The translations under genes and the position numbers were made by a program. Below, one piece after another: positions 17,009 to 26,200 of a stretch of 37,811 bases of DNA. The DNA is from DASUCS01 sp041166745. GTDB taxonomy: Bacteria; Actinomycetota; Acidimicrobiia; Acidimicrobiales; JACDCH01. Positions within the stretch are counted from its first letter, which is position 1. The number at the start of each line of letters is the position of its first letter. Where the stretch lies: positions 1-37,811 of the forward strand of contig JBEEGH010000025.1 of NCBI GenBank assembly GCA_041166745.1. Direction: 5' to 3'. Below the pieces are notes generated by a model, which saw nothing but the letters and a program-made list of their open reading frames with translations, ran no database searches and was not told where the DNA came from.

Positions 17009-17908
17009 GTGACGGGCACCGCAACGTCGTTCGTGGCGTGGCTGCCGAGCCACCTGCGCGTGCACAACGCGCTCGACGCTCTCGATCCCGAGGTGCGGAC
17101 CCGGATTCGTCTGCGCGTCGAGACTCCATCGCTTTGTCTTCTCGCGATGCACGGTCACTCAAGCGTGACGGTGTACGCCGACATCAATTCACGCACCGAC
17201 CTTGGCGCCCTCCGCGGACTGATCCCGATTGTCTCGGTGACCGCATCCCCCGCGCTCCTATCGATCGTCGGAGCGACACACGCGCTATTGGCGGTTCGAG
17301 TCCCGGCTGACGCGTTCGGAGATCCGGCTGATCTGCAAGCTCGGATCGAGCGTGTCTGCGAGGTGGTGCCGAACGATGTCACCCTTGATCTCTTCGTCGA
17401 CATTCCTTCCGACCGCGGACCCCGCGTGGCCGAAGCGATCGCTATTGGCGCGGCTCGCCGCGTCCCGTGCCCTCAACGGTGGCGCGAGATTTACGTGAGC
17501 CTTCGAGCGAGCGCCAACGCGCCGACAACGCTTGGATGGGAGCTCCGATCCCGAGGTGGCCAATGGTCGCAGCGGCTCCCGAGCGGCGTGAGTTCGGCCG
17601 AAGCCTTCCCTCTGCCGCGACGAGCATACGGGTACCTACTGAACGATCGTTGGGTCGTGGCGGATGCCATTCATCAGGGTGCCGGTCGTTTGCTGGTCGA
17701 ACTGATCGCGAATCACACGGACTTTCCTGGGCCTCGCTGTTGCGCTGGTGACCGATGGCTGCTGGATGCGGCCCGCGGGGAGCTCGACGCCGAGAACGTT
17801 CGAGCGTGGCAGGACGCCGCGCTCGTGCACTGGATGACGACGCGGAGTGAAGCATTGACCGAAAGGCTCGACGGCGAGCCGCGCGCGTCGCAAGACAGGG
17901 GTTGGTAA
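17009..17908 (+). CDS. Conserved-looking protein of unknown function (299 aa)
   Basis: GTG at 17009 is the only reasonable start, since an in-frame stop lies at 16976; no Shine-Dalgarno is seen, so it may be leaderless. The sequence is soluble with alternating strands and helices (LGALRGLIPIVSVTA, ATHALLAVRVPADAF, DVTLDLFVDIPSD). This pattern is somewhat like the barrel-shaped 'beta family' proteins found in phage and defence neighbourhoods, but the resemblance is weak. The C-terminal half has several Trp residues and a region LPRRAYGYLLNDRWVVADAI. The gene stands alone between two oppositely oriented genes. Function is not assigned. Confidence 0.55.
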   Translation: MTGTATSFVAWLPSHLRVHNALDALDPEVRTRIRLRVETPSLCLLAMHGHSSVTVYADINSRTDLGALRGLIPIVSVTASPALLSIVGATHALLAVRVPADAFGDPADLQARIERVCEVVPNDVTLDLFVDIPSDRGPRVAEAIAIGAARRVPCPQRWREIYVSLRASANAPTTLGWELRSRGGQWSQRLPSGVSSAEAFPLPRRAYGYLLNDRWVVADAIHQGAGRLLVELIANHTDFPGPRCCAGDRWLLDAARGELDAENVRAWQDAALVHWMTTRSEALTERLDGEPRASQDRGW

Positions 17909-17967
17909 GGGAACAGCCCTGCGACGAGACGACCGAGCATGCGCGGCTTGCGGAGAGCGCGCTGCAC

Positions 17968-17990
17968 GCCCGGACGAGCTCGCTCGGGGC
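17968..17990. terminator. Imperfect stem between convergent genes
   Basis: GCCCGGACGAG and CTCGCTCGGGGC can pair with one or two mismatches in the 97-base gap between the convergent genes ending at 17908 and 18006. No U-run follows on either strand, so the call is tentative. Confidence 0.25.
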
Positions 17991-18005
17991 TCGACGGCCC
18001 CTCGC

Positions 18006-18560
18006 CTAGATGGCGACTCTCCGAATGGTGTGGTGGCAGTTGAACGCCGCCGGGATCATGAATCGATCCGGTTCTCCCGGTGCGGGCCAGTACCGACACC
18101 GGTGGCTCATGATCACAAGTTCAACTGCGACCACGGATCCCTCGTACTCGGTGCAAGCGGCGCGCGCACCTATCGGCTCGTCGGCCCGATACACCTCGCA
18201 CGTCGATTCGCCCTCGTCGCGCAGTCGATGCGCAAGGCCGGCGACGTACCACGTATTGAACTCTGTGAGCGCGAGACGAGTCGCCGAGGCCTCGGGGTTG
18301 ATCGTCACCCATACCGGCCCAGACTTTCGTTGCTGGACGTAGCCCTTCTCCCAGTACTCCGGTGTGCCCAGCGCGGCGGACAGGCTGATCTCGTTTCCTG
18401 CGGGGTCTTCTATCGCGCTTCGCATCAGTTCGGCGAACGCGCCGAGGCCCGCGGCAGACAGCTGGTTGCTTCGGTAGGGCGTTCCCGCTTCCTCTCCTTC
18501 GAACTGGCGCAACATGAATTTCCTGGTCATGTCGTCGAGCTCGGTGAACGCCATCGTCAT
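18006..18560 (-). CDS. Protein of unknown function (184 aa)
   Basis: ATG at 18560 has AAGAAGAGG just upstream and gives a clean start; earlier in-frame codons would yield an Arg/Cys-rich extension that looks non-coding. The sequence opens with an acidic helix (FTELDDMTRKFMLRQFEGEE) and continues with a helical block, PYRSNQLSAAGLGAFAELMR. It later has a well-patterned stretch, ALTEFNTWYVAGLAHRLRDE, followed by a beta segment with CEVYRADEPIGARAACTEYE. There is no signal peptide or membrane segment. The family is not recognised. It is transcribed away from the SAM decarboxylase operon, and a 253-base gap with no repeats that I could see separates them; a shared divergent control region is possible. 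Confidence 0.6.
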   Translation of the reverse strand: MTMAFTELDDMTRKFMLRQFEGEEAGTPYRSNQLSAAGLGAFAELMRSAIEDPAGNEISLSAALGTPEYWEKGYVQQRKSGPVWVTINPEASATRLALTEFNTWYVAGLAHRLRDEGESTCEVYRADEPIGARAACTEYEGSVVAVELVIMSHRCRYWPAPGEPDRFMIPAAFNCHHTIRRVAI

Positions 18561-18813
18561 GCCTCTTCTTGGCCGCTCATCAAAACTCGTTACTCGGTTC
18601 GCTGCGACAACGATTCGCACCACACGGTGCGCGTCGCCAACATGAGACGACGAGCCGCACTCCCCGGGGCACGGCCGCAGCGGCACAGCGCGGCATCGAC
18701 GGCAGGCACCGCCCTCGACGCACCGCCGCCTTGTAACAACCGACAGGCCAGCGGACAAGAAGGAGTGTCGTCAATGCGACGAGTAAGACCGGAATCGACG
18801 AGGGAGTTGAAAG

Positions 18814-19128
18814 ATGGCTAACGAGGCGTGGAAGTCGTTCCTCCGGGGGCGGATCGCACAAGAACAGGGCAACGCCGAGGAGGCGAGCAAGCTGATCGGC
18901 GATGCGCTCGCAGTCGAGCCCGGAAACTCGAGCTTCCGCAAGGCACAGGCCTTTGCACTAGAAGCGCAAAAGCGCGGCACGGAAGCGGGAGATCTCCGCA
19001 TCGCAGCGGCGTACGAGGCTGTCGCACAGCGACTCTCGGGCGCCAACGACCGTCCCGAGGCCTGGATCGACGAGTTGCAGGCACTCCAACGCCAACTCGA
19101 CTCCGGCCAAGTCAGTGTCGTTTGGTAG
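18814..19128 (+). CDS. Small helical-repeat (TPR-like) protein
   Basis: 104 residues from ATG at 18814 with a purine-rich stretch upstream. It is entirely helical: AWKSFLRGRIAQEQGNAEEA, then KLIGDALAVEPGNSSFRKAQ, in the spacing of tetratricopeptide helix pairs (G-x-A-x-x-A .. A-L-x-x-x-P-G-N). Two such pairs are visible, too few for a full TPR domain, so it may be a small adaptor. Its stop at 19128 overlaps the GTG start of the SAM decarboxylase gene by 14 bases, which ties it to the same operon. Confidence 0.65.
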   Translation: MANEAWKSFLRGRIAQEQGNAEEASKLIGDALAVEPGNSSFRKAQAFALEAQKRGTEAGDLRIAAAYEAVAQRLSGANDRPEAWIDELQALQRQLDSGQVSVVW

Positions 19129-19567
19129 CGGACTAGCCGGGACAGCCAAAGTCCTGCAGCGCAACGAGACGAACCAGCAGCCGTCAAGCAAGGGCGTCCG
19201 CGTCGGGCGTCACGTCGTTGCCGATCTGGGCGGCGTGGCGCCGCGGATCCTTCAGGACGACCAGCTGTTGATGGATACCGCGCGTCGGCTGCTGCTCGAC
19301 TGTGGTTTCACAGTCCTTAACGAGACTGCGCACAAGTTCGCGACGGGAGGCGGCGGAGTAACCGGAGTCTTCCTGTTGAGCGAGTCACACCTCGCTTTCC
19401 ACACCTATCCGGAGCATGGATACGTCGCTCTCGACGTCTTCGCATGTGGTCGAGGTCGACCGATGCGGCTGGTCGAACGGTTTGCGTCCGCCCTCGGCAC
19501 CGGCGCGGGCTCGTACGTGGACGTGATCCGCAGGCGGCCCAGCGGTGACGTCGACGACGTCGCATGA
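19115..19567 (+). CDS. speH: S-adenosylmethionine decarboxylase proenzyme (bacterial type)
   Basis: 150 residues from GTG at 19115. It carries the AdoMetDC signature: GRHVVADLGG (31-40), a Gly-rich loop then GVFLLSESHLAFHTYPEHGY, with Ser91 of ESH as the self-cleavage site that becomes the pyruvoyl group. His96 and Cys111 in LDVFACG are the other catalytic residues. The enzyme makes decarboxylated SAM, the aminopropyl donor for spermidine. The first 30 residues are not part of the family core, so the true start may be internal. Unusually, no spermidine synthase gene follows. Instead the stop overlaps the start of a radical SAM gene (ATGA at 19564-19567), so the product may feed another reaction. 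Confidence 0.85.
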   Translation: MSFGSGLAGTAKVLQRNETNQQPSSKGVRVGRHVVADLGGVAPRILQDDQLLMDTARRLLLDCGFTVLNETAHKFATGGGGVTGVFLLSESHLAFHTYPEHGYVALDVFACGRGRPMRLVERFASALGTGAGSYVDVIRRRPSGDVDDVA

Positions 19568-21033
19568 ACCTCCTCGACCACGACCTCATCAAGTTCGACA
19601 CGCACCTACCGGTTCACAACTGGTACTACCCAGCACACACCAAGCGGATTTCTGGCGATCCAGTGGCATTGTTCAAGCGGCCTGATCTCGGCGGTGCAAC
19701 GGCCCGAGCGCTCTATTTCCACATCCCCTTCTGCGACACGATCTGCCTGTTCTGTCCGTTCACTCGCGGCCGCTACGGTAAGCGCGAGATCATCGACGCG
19801 TACCTTGATGCGCTCATCGAGGAGATCCGCTTCAAGGCAGACTTCGCTGCCCTAACCAGAGTGCCGATAAACGCGATCTTTATCGGTGGCGGTAGTCCAT
19901 CGGTGATGTCGGTCGAGCAGATCGTGCGTCTGGGCGCAGCCATTCGCGACAGCTTCGACCTCGCGCTATTGGCAGAATTCTCTTTCGAGTGGGAAGCCAA
20001 GTCTGTCACGGACGAAAAGCTCGCTGCAGCGCGATCGATTGGCGTAACCCACGCTCGATTCGGGTTACAGACCTTCGACGCCGAGTACCGGGAACACTTC
20101 AACCTCACGGCGACACCCGACGACCTCGCTCGGTGCCTCGACCTCATGCCCAGGCACTTCGACCGCTGCTCCTTCGACGTGCTCTACGGGATGAACGGCC
20201 AAAGCGTGGATGCGTTCGTCACTGACGTCGAATCCGCAGTTCGCACACCGTTCGACCTGATCGACTTCTATCCCGTGAACGACGTCGTCAGCCAGACCAA
20301 GCTGCATCGGCGGTACGAACGAGCCGGCCTCCCACCAACCGCAGGACGCACGAAGTTCTGGATGAACCTCCTGCTGAACGAGCTTCTTCGAGACCAAGGA
20401 TTCGCACCTCACAACGGCCATGGCTGGATCCGATTGCAAGCTGGTCACAACGACAACCGAGTGGTGACGGATCGCTATTCGTTCCGTTATCACGAACACG
20501 TCTACGGCTACGCCGACCTCGACCTGCTCGGATTCGGTAACGGCGCAATCAGCTCGCTTCGAGGACTTTCGGTCACGAACGGTTCATCTCGAGATGCCTA
20601 CATTGCCGCCTTTCGCGATGGGCGCCACTGCGCGGTTGAGGCCGGAAGCCACAGCAGGAGTGCTGACGCAACGAAACCCGTTGCGACGAGGTTGCCGTAC
20701 CACGGCGAGCTCGACAAGGCGAGAGTTGACTGGGACGAAGTACATCCGGCGACAATGTGCGCTCTCGCGGACGCGACAGCGGCCGGGCTCGTAGTCGACG
20801 ACGGAGCGACGCTGCGCGTCACGACGATCGGCTGGTCCTGGTACGTAAACCTGATGTACTTCCTGTCGCCGCCGGAGGAGCAGCGCGCCATCCTCGCGTA
20901 CATCCTCCGACAGACCCGAGGCGGCAAGCGAAACCTCGGGTCCATCGAAGCCAAGCTCGACGAGCCCGTGCCAGCGCGTCACAGGGCCGGTGAGCCACGT
21001 TCAATCGCACCGAGCCTCAGCTCCTCGGTGTAG
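19564..21033 (+). CDS. HemN/HemW-like radical SAM enzyme
   Basis: 489 residues. The iron-sulfur motif C-x3-C-x2-C is CDTICLFC at 57-64, followed by FIGGGSPSVM (106-115) for SAM binding and FGLQTFDAEYREHFN, typical of coproporphyrinogen III oxidase-like enzymes. The C-terminal third (GYGYADLDLLGFGNGAISSL-like segment through WSWYVNLMYFLSPPEEQ) is the HemN C-terminal domain pattern. The family also includes methylases, cyclopropanases and nitrilase-like accessory enzymes, so heme synthesis is not implied. Coupling to a SAM decarboxylase suggests that decarboxylated SAM or a polyamine is a substrate or by-product; this is inference. No RiPP precursor is visible, though the 104-residue protein is a small operon partner. 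Confidence 0.78.
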   Translation: MNLLDHDLIKFDTHLPVHNWYYPAHTKRISGDPVALFKRPDLGGATARALYFHIPFCDTICLFCPFTRGRYGKREIIDAYLDALIEEIRFKADFAALTRVPINAIFIGGGSPSVMSVEQIVRLGAAIRDSFDLALLAEFSFEWEAKSVTDEKLAAARSIGVTHARFGLQTFDAEYREHFNLTATPDDLARCLDLMPRHFDRCSFDVLYGMNGQSVDAFVTDVESAVRTPFDLIDFYPVNDVVSQTKLHRRYERAGLPPTAGRTKFWMNLLLNELLRDQGFAPHNGHGWIRLQAGHNDNRVVTDRYSFRYHEHVYGYADLDLLGFGNGAISSLRGLSVTNGSSRDAYIAAFRDGRHCAVEAGSHSRSADATKPVATRLPYHGELDKARVDWDEVHPATMCALADATAAGLVVDDGATLRVTTIGWSWYVNLMYFLSPPEEQRAILAYILRQTRGGKRNLGSIEAKLDEPVPARHRAGEPRSIAPSLSSSV

Positions 21034-21197
21034 GCCCGGATTCCTGACGCGGTCGGCCACAGGGGCTTTCGCGAGGCTTGTTGGAACTCGTTCGGGAGCC
21101 AGTGCTCAGAATCAAGCCGGGCGTGTGTGTAACGGCGCCCGCTCGAGATGAAATAGGAGAGCAACGATTAGAAGCTCAGACCACCAAGGAGATGAGA

Positions 21198-21746
21198 ATG
21201 TCGTCGCTCGTTGCGGGCAGTCGGTCACTGAGGCGCCACCGACAGGCGGCAGCACTGCGCTTCTTACATCGGTGCCAGCGCTTGTCGCCGCCGCTCCCGC
21301 GTTTGCCAACGAACCCACCCCGCAACCGCCCGGGTCGGCCAAGCCCAGTCATCCAGCTCCGCTCAACAAGAACGGTGATACGGCTCAGTCCGTGAACGCT
21401 GGGGGCGAGGCCAAGACTGGCCTAGCGGCTGGCACCCCGACATGCACTTTTCAACTATGCGCGCGTGTGCGTCGACGCGGACTGGAATGGGAGACGTGGT
21501 CAGTTTGCCGAGGCGAACTCGTGGTGGGGATCGTTCCCGAACGCGACGTGCCAGACAGGGAACTGGAAGAACTGCGCGTCGTCGACACTCAACAAGAAGA
21601 CGAGCGATACCTTCTACATGTTCCAGGACATCGACGACGGCGGAGCCGATGTCAACGTGCCGCCAGGCGTGTCCTACAACTATCTCGGTTCGTTCAACGA
21701 CGACGCAGAATCGAACTTTTTCGAGCGCCACCACACCCACACCCTC
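21198..21746 (+). pseudogene. Secreted I36/crystallin-like protein, two apparent frameshifts
   Basis: AAGGAG at 21184-21189 precedes ATG at 21198. A signal peptide appears only if phases are joined: SLVAGSRSLRRHRQAAAL in one phase, then LLTSVPALVAAAPAFANE in the next after an indel near 21255. The second phase runs through KPSHPAPLNKNGDTAQSV until about 21448, where a further shift brings NYARVCVDADWNGRRGQFAE and FYMFQDIDDGGADVNVPPG. The last segment has the strand-turn pattern of I36-type crystallin-like proteins and resembles the intact gene at 16298-16828. The third phase stays open into the lipoprotein-like segment downstream. The gene is probably decayed, or the consensus has two single-base errors. 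Confidence 0.5.
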
Positions 21747-22121
21747 GTGGCGTGCCGATCCGCCTTGCGGCGGGCATGTATGGCTGTGGTCGGACTGAGT
21801 CTGATCGCAGCCTGTACCGACGCGCCCAACCATCCACCATCGAACGCTTCAAGCGGGTCGTCACATGCGGCCGCGATCAAGTTGCCAGAGCTCGTGCCCG
21901 GTCCCGACACCATCGCGGCGCTCGATGTCGTGTTTCAATCGACGGCGTACAGACGACTTCGCCAATATCTCGATTACGTCGAGTCGACCGCTCTCCTTGC
22001 GTGTCTCGCGAGGAAGGGTGTCGCGCTCCTAATCGAACACCTCGGAGCCATGGCACGCCTGGCGGACACACTTGCCTCGATGGCCGCGAAGGATCTCGCA
22101 GGCGAACTCGACTTGGACTGA
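21747..22121 (+). CDS. Putative small lipoprotein
   Basis: 124 residues from GTG at 21747 (ATG at 21780 is an alternative). A basic n-region (RSALRRA), a short hydrophobic core and the lipobox LIAAC (Cys about residue 22) predict lipid modification. The mature part starts with a Ser/Pro/Asn-rich linker and is helical thereafter (ALLACLARKGVALLIEHLGA, DTLASMAAKDLAGELDLD). The frame is continuous with the end of the preceding frameshifted I36-like gene, so it may also be a read-through tail; the lipobox argues for a separate start. The family is unrecognised and no Shine-Dalgarno is seen. Confidence 0.4.
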   Translation: MACRSALRRACMAVVGLSLIAACTDAPNHPPSNASSGSSHAAAIKLPELVPGPDTIAALDVVFQSTAYRRLRQYLDYVESTALLACLARKGVALLIEHLGAMARLADTLASMAAKDLAGELDLD

Positions 22122-22418
22122 CGCCAAGACTCGGGGCTGCGAGCGACCAGTCCAAGCATTCGGAGGACTCGAACGCCTCTCTGGGGCTCATGGTCAAGAG
22201 CGATGTCTGATGCCCGCAACTGCCGTTGAGCTGGGCATTCGCAGGTTGGAGCTGTCGGCAAATGACGCCCAATGTCGGCTCTTGCGAGACATCCGTGACC
22301 AATCCGTGACCACGCGAGCCTGAGGCCAACGCTTCGTCGCTCGCGAGCTTCGCAGACCCGCCTTTCGATCAGCCTGGTCCCCTGCGCAATCCCAAAGCCC
22401 CCGCCACCGCTGTTTTCT
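22122..22418. other. Intergenic stretch, no gene seen
   Basis: Between the lipoprotein stop and the hairpin no frame on either strand shows coding bias or a start with a ribosome site. No repeat or RNA gene was recognised. Confidence 0.5.
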
Positions 22419-22442
22419 GACCGGAGCGGGTGCACTCCGGTC
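22419..22442. terminator. Bidirectional hairpin between convergent genes
   Basis: A perfect 8-bp stem GACCGGAG / CTCCGGTC encloses an 8-base loop. It lies two bases from the TAA stop of the 78-residue minus-strand gene and downstream of the lipoprotein gene. Short T- and A-rich flanks (TTTTCT before, GCTTAA after) are present but neither is a classical U-run. Confidence 0.55.
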
Positions 22443-22444
22443 GC

Positions 22445-22681
22445 TTAATCGTCGCACTGTTGCTGTGCGCGTGCGAGAAGTGACAGTAGGGCGGACTCAT
22501 CCACCAGGCCTTGAAGGTCAGCGAGACTAATGATGCCGAGCTCCTGGTCCGGAAGTGCCCAGCGGGCAGCGACCTCGAAGTATCCAAGCAGCCTTGTCTG
22601 TTCGCCGGTTTCATGCTTGAGCTCGTCGAGCACTCGACTCAGCACAAGGCCCACGCCGTACACCACCATCAGGAGGTCCAC
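22445..22681 (-). CDS. Small protein of unknown function
   Basis: 78 residues from GTG at 22681. The sequence is acidic and helical (VLSRVLDELKHETGEQTRLL, ALPDQELGIISLADLQGL, ESALLSLLARAQQQCDD) and has no membrane segment. Codons upstream to the in-frame TGA near 22748 also look coding, but no start codon was found there, so the gene may be 5'-truncated. It is followed by the bidirectional hairpin at 22419-22442. Function unknown; it could be a remnant of a longer regulator. Confidence 0.4.
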   Translation of the reverse strand: MDLLMVVYGVGLVLSRVLDELKHETGEQTRLLGYFEVAARWALPDQELGIISLADLQGLVDESALLSLLARAQQQCDD

Positions 22682-22849
22682 CCCAGCCCCACTTCGTCGA
22701 GCGGGTTCAAGGACGTCGAAATCGTGTCCGCGAGATCCGGCTCACTCCTCCGCGGCTGCAGCGAAATCGATGACGCCTAGCAGCCGATGACGTCGAGCGC
22801 GCAGCGGGGACCAGAGCGTCCGGTCTAAGGCCGTAGCGCACCCCGCCTC

Positions 22850-23203
22850 TCAGGCGACTAAGACAGTTAGAAACACCGCGAACGACGCAATGAAAAACGC
22901 TAGCGCGCACCGGACGAGTCGGTTCGTGGCGATTCCGATCGCAACCAGGGCAACCCCCGCAACGAGGAGCCCCGAGTAAACGAAAAGCAGTGGCGAGCGT
23001 GACCCGTATGCCGCACCAAGACTCACTGCGAGGAAGAGCACCGACCCCGGAATACCGAATAGGAGAACGGCCGCAAAAGTCGCGCCACAACCTGGCAGCG
23101 GAAAGTCGCGTCCTGACGATGTGTCGTTGGTTGGTTCCTTGTCGACTGTCACTGGCTCGCCTCGCCGCACGGAATCCAACATGCCGCTTTCGCGTACACG
23201 CAT
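22850..23203 (-). CDS. Small three-helix membrane protein, candidate RHS immunity protein
   Basis: 117 residues from ATG at 23203 (ATG at 23182 is equally possible). A soluble head of about 40 residues is followed by three hydrophobic helices: ATFAAVLLFGIPGSVLFLAV, SPLLFVYSGLLVAGVALVAI and RCALAFFIASFAVFLTVLVA. It starts only a few bases past the stop of the giant RHS gene on the same strand, which is where the immunity gene of a polymorphic toxin normally lies. Immunity is therefore inferred from position; the sequence itself shows only a small membrane protein. No homologue is recognised. Confidence 0.6.
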   Translation of the reverse strand: MRVRESGMLDSVRRGEPVTVDKEPTNDTSSGRDFPLPGCGATFAAVLLFGIPGSVLFLAVSLGAAYGSRSPLLFVYSGLLVAGVALVAIGIATNRLVRCALAFFIASFAVFLTVLVA

Positions 23204-23207
23204 CCTC

Positions 23208-26200
23208 TTAGATGGGGGTGCCACTCGATGGCGGGGACGTCCCCAGCCCTGGAAGATCGGCGATCTGACATCCGAAGTCGACATCGGGAACCGCTAGGCC
23301 AAGCACGGCTCCTGAGACCTGATCGTACTGGCGGATCGTCTCGATACTCCCGTTTGAGTTGTCGAGGTAGATCTCAGTCGACGGGAATCGGCTGTGGCTT
23401 CCAGCGACACACACTCCCCAGCCATTGGTGAGGATGTCAAAGTGTGCAGAAATCTTGAACTTCGTAGCGAGTTCGAGAGCCAAGCAGTTGAGTCCGTTTT
23501 CGTTGCACCTATCCAGCTGTGCCTGGGCAACGCTATTTCCGATCGTGTACTCGACACTGACACCGTTCGGTCGTTCTGTGATCGACGATGTCTTCTCGGG
23601 TGAGAGCGCGCTGTAGCAGGTAACTCCGTCGGCCTCGCAGGAGTAGTTATAGAAGAGGCGACCACGACCAGTTTCGAAGTCGGCTTCGACATACACGCGG
23701 TTGTTGCGATCGACCATGTGGGGATCAAAGGTGCGATTGTCGCCGCGTCCAAGTTCGATCCCGAACTGCTTGACCACATTCTCCTTGATGAACTGACCGA
23801 TTCGCACACGGCCTACGCCGGGAACGCGCGGGACTGAGAACGTCCGCTGACGTGACGTCACTCCGCCCAGCTGGTCATCCGTGGTGGCGCGTAGTCCCAG
23901 CGGGTCGACCTGGTCTGCCGGGTCGTTGTTGGCGTACGCATACCCGTTCGCTACCGCTGCCGTGCCGTCAACCCCGTCGAGCGGGTCCGGCGAGGTGAAC
24001 TGACCACTGACGGGGTCGTAGTCGCGAGCGTTGAGATGAAGGAGGTCCCCCGTCTGTAGCGATCCTCGATACGCGAGAGCAGCATTCGGTGTCGCCGGCG
24101 GGACTAGTTGGCCATACGGGTCGTAGCCGGGCGCGGCGAGAATGATGGCGGCCGGGCCTGTTGCGAGAGTCGAGCCCTCGTGATCGCGACTAACCGCGGC
24201 GGGGCCGGTGGGCGCATCGAGCCCGAGCGCGCCCGTGCCATTGATGAGGTCGATGGTGTTGGCTCCATCGGAGGTCGCGATGAGCTGCGGCACGCTGCGC
24301 TGAAGGTCCCAGGTCAGGTCGGCCGTGGTCGTGGTGTTGTTGGTGTTGGTGACGACGGCGCTGAGTTGGCCAGTGGGGTCGTAGTCGCGGTCTTGCACGC
24401 GGCTGGCGGTGCCGGTGATGTTGGTGTTGAAGAGACGGCCGTCTGGTGCGTACGTGTACGACGTCGATCCAACTGGCGTCGCCGCTTGGACGCGACGTCC
24501 GGCGTCGTCGTAGGCGTAGGTGGTGTCGGCGGGTTGGTGGCCGACGAGGGTGCCGATCGTTTGTCCGTTGATCTGGGCTTTGGTGGTGGGTGCGTAGTTG
24601 GGGTCGGGGGTGTAGCGGGTGAGGAGTCGGTTGGCGTCGTCGTACGTGTAGTCGTAGGTGCCGGTTTGGTCGAGGCTGTGGGTTCGTCGGCCAAGCGCGT
24701 CGTAGGTGTAGGTGTTGGTGGCCGTGCCGTTGGTTGTGGCGACGGTGAGTTGGCCGGCGGGGTCGTAGGAGTAGGTGTGTGCGTCGCCGCCGACGGTCGC
24801 GGCGCTTGTCAGTCTGTCGGCGAGGTCGTGGGCGAGGGTCGTGTCGGAGGTGGTGCCGTCGAGGTGTTGGACGTAGCGGGTGTTTTCGCCGGTCGTGGCG
24901 TTGTACGTCCGGGTGCGGTCGTTGGCGCCGGGGAGGTCCTCGAGGATGGTTTGGTCGTCGCGGTTGTAGGTGTAGGTGGTGGTGCCGAAGGTTGCTTCGG
25001 CGACGGTGGCGAGTCGTCCTCGAGTGTCGTAGGTGTAGGCGACGGTCTTGTCGTCGGGATAGGTAAGTGAGCTGCGCAGGCCGGCGGGGTCGTAGGTGTA
25101 GGTGAGGTCGTGGTCGGTGCCCGGCGCGTCGACATAGGTGACGCCGCCGCCGGCGTCATAGGTGTAGCTGGTGGTTCCGGCAGGGCTGGTGACGGTGGCG
25201 ACGCGACCCGAGGCGGTGTAGGTGGTGGCGCGGTAGGTGGTGTTGGCGTTGCTGTCGCTCCAGTCGGTCCGAGCGAGCTGATCAACCGCGTTGTAGGTGC
25301 GGGTCTCGAGACGGCCGGTGGGGTCGGTGAGGGTGGCGAGTCGGCCGAGGTTGTCGTAGGTGCTGGTGGTGGTGTGCCCGAGTGGGTCGGTGTGGGACAG
25401 GGTTTGGTTGGCTCTGTTGTAGGTCCAGGTTTCGGTCTTGCCGAGGGCGTTGGTGCGGCTGGTGCGGTTGTTGCGGGCGTCGTAGGTGTACATGGTTGTG
25501 TGGTTGTTGGCGTCGGTGACGGTGGCGATGTTGCCGTTGGAGTCGTAGGTGTAGGCGACTTGTCCTCCGGTGGGGTCGGTGATCGTGGCGACTTGGCCAA
25601 GAGCCGTGTAGGTGCGGTGAGTGATGCCTCCGTTTGGCGCGGTGGTGTCGACGAGGCGGCCGTTGTCGTCATAGCTGAAGGTGGTGATCCGGGCTTCCGG
25701 ACTGATCTGTTGTTGCGCGAGTCCGTCGTCGTCGTACGTGACTGTTGTCGTTGCGGCGAGGGGGGTGCCGTAGCCGACGGTGGTTTGGCTGGTGCGGCCG
25801 GCGTCGTCGTAGGTGATGTGGGTGGTGGTGCCGTGGGCGTCGGTGTGGTCGAGGATGCGACCACCGGGCGTGTAGGTGGTGGTCTCGGTCTGACCGGCGC
25901 GGGGACCGTCGACTTGGGTGGTTCGCCCGGCGGCGTCGTAGTGGTAGGTAGTGTGGTTGTTGTCCGGGTCGGCGACATCGGCGAGCCGGCCGAGGTTGTC
26001 GTAGGTGTAAGTGGTGGCGTGGTTCAGCGCGTCGGCACGGGTGTGGATGTCGCCGTCGGGCCAGTAGGTGGTGGTGGTGGCGTTGTTGTTGGCGTCGCGC
26101 ACTGCGGTGACGCGCCCGTTGTTGTCGTAGGAGTAGGCGGTGGTGACGCCGGTTGGGGTGGTTTCGCTGGTGAGCCTTCCGAGCGGTCCGTAGGTGTAGG

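Noticed and set aside
17289..17306. tRNA-like T-loop sequence GGTTCGAGTCCC
   Set aside because: It lies inside the 299-residue gene and has no acceptor stem, D-arm or anticodon arm at the expected distances.
18030..18821. Plus-strand 263-residue frame
   Set aside because: It overlaps the minus-strand 184-residue gene, which has a good ribosome site and coding bias; the plus frame is rich in Arg and His with no domain pattern.
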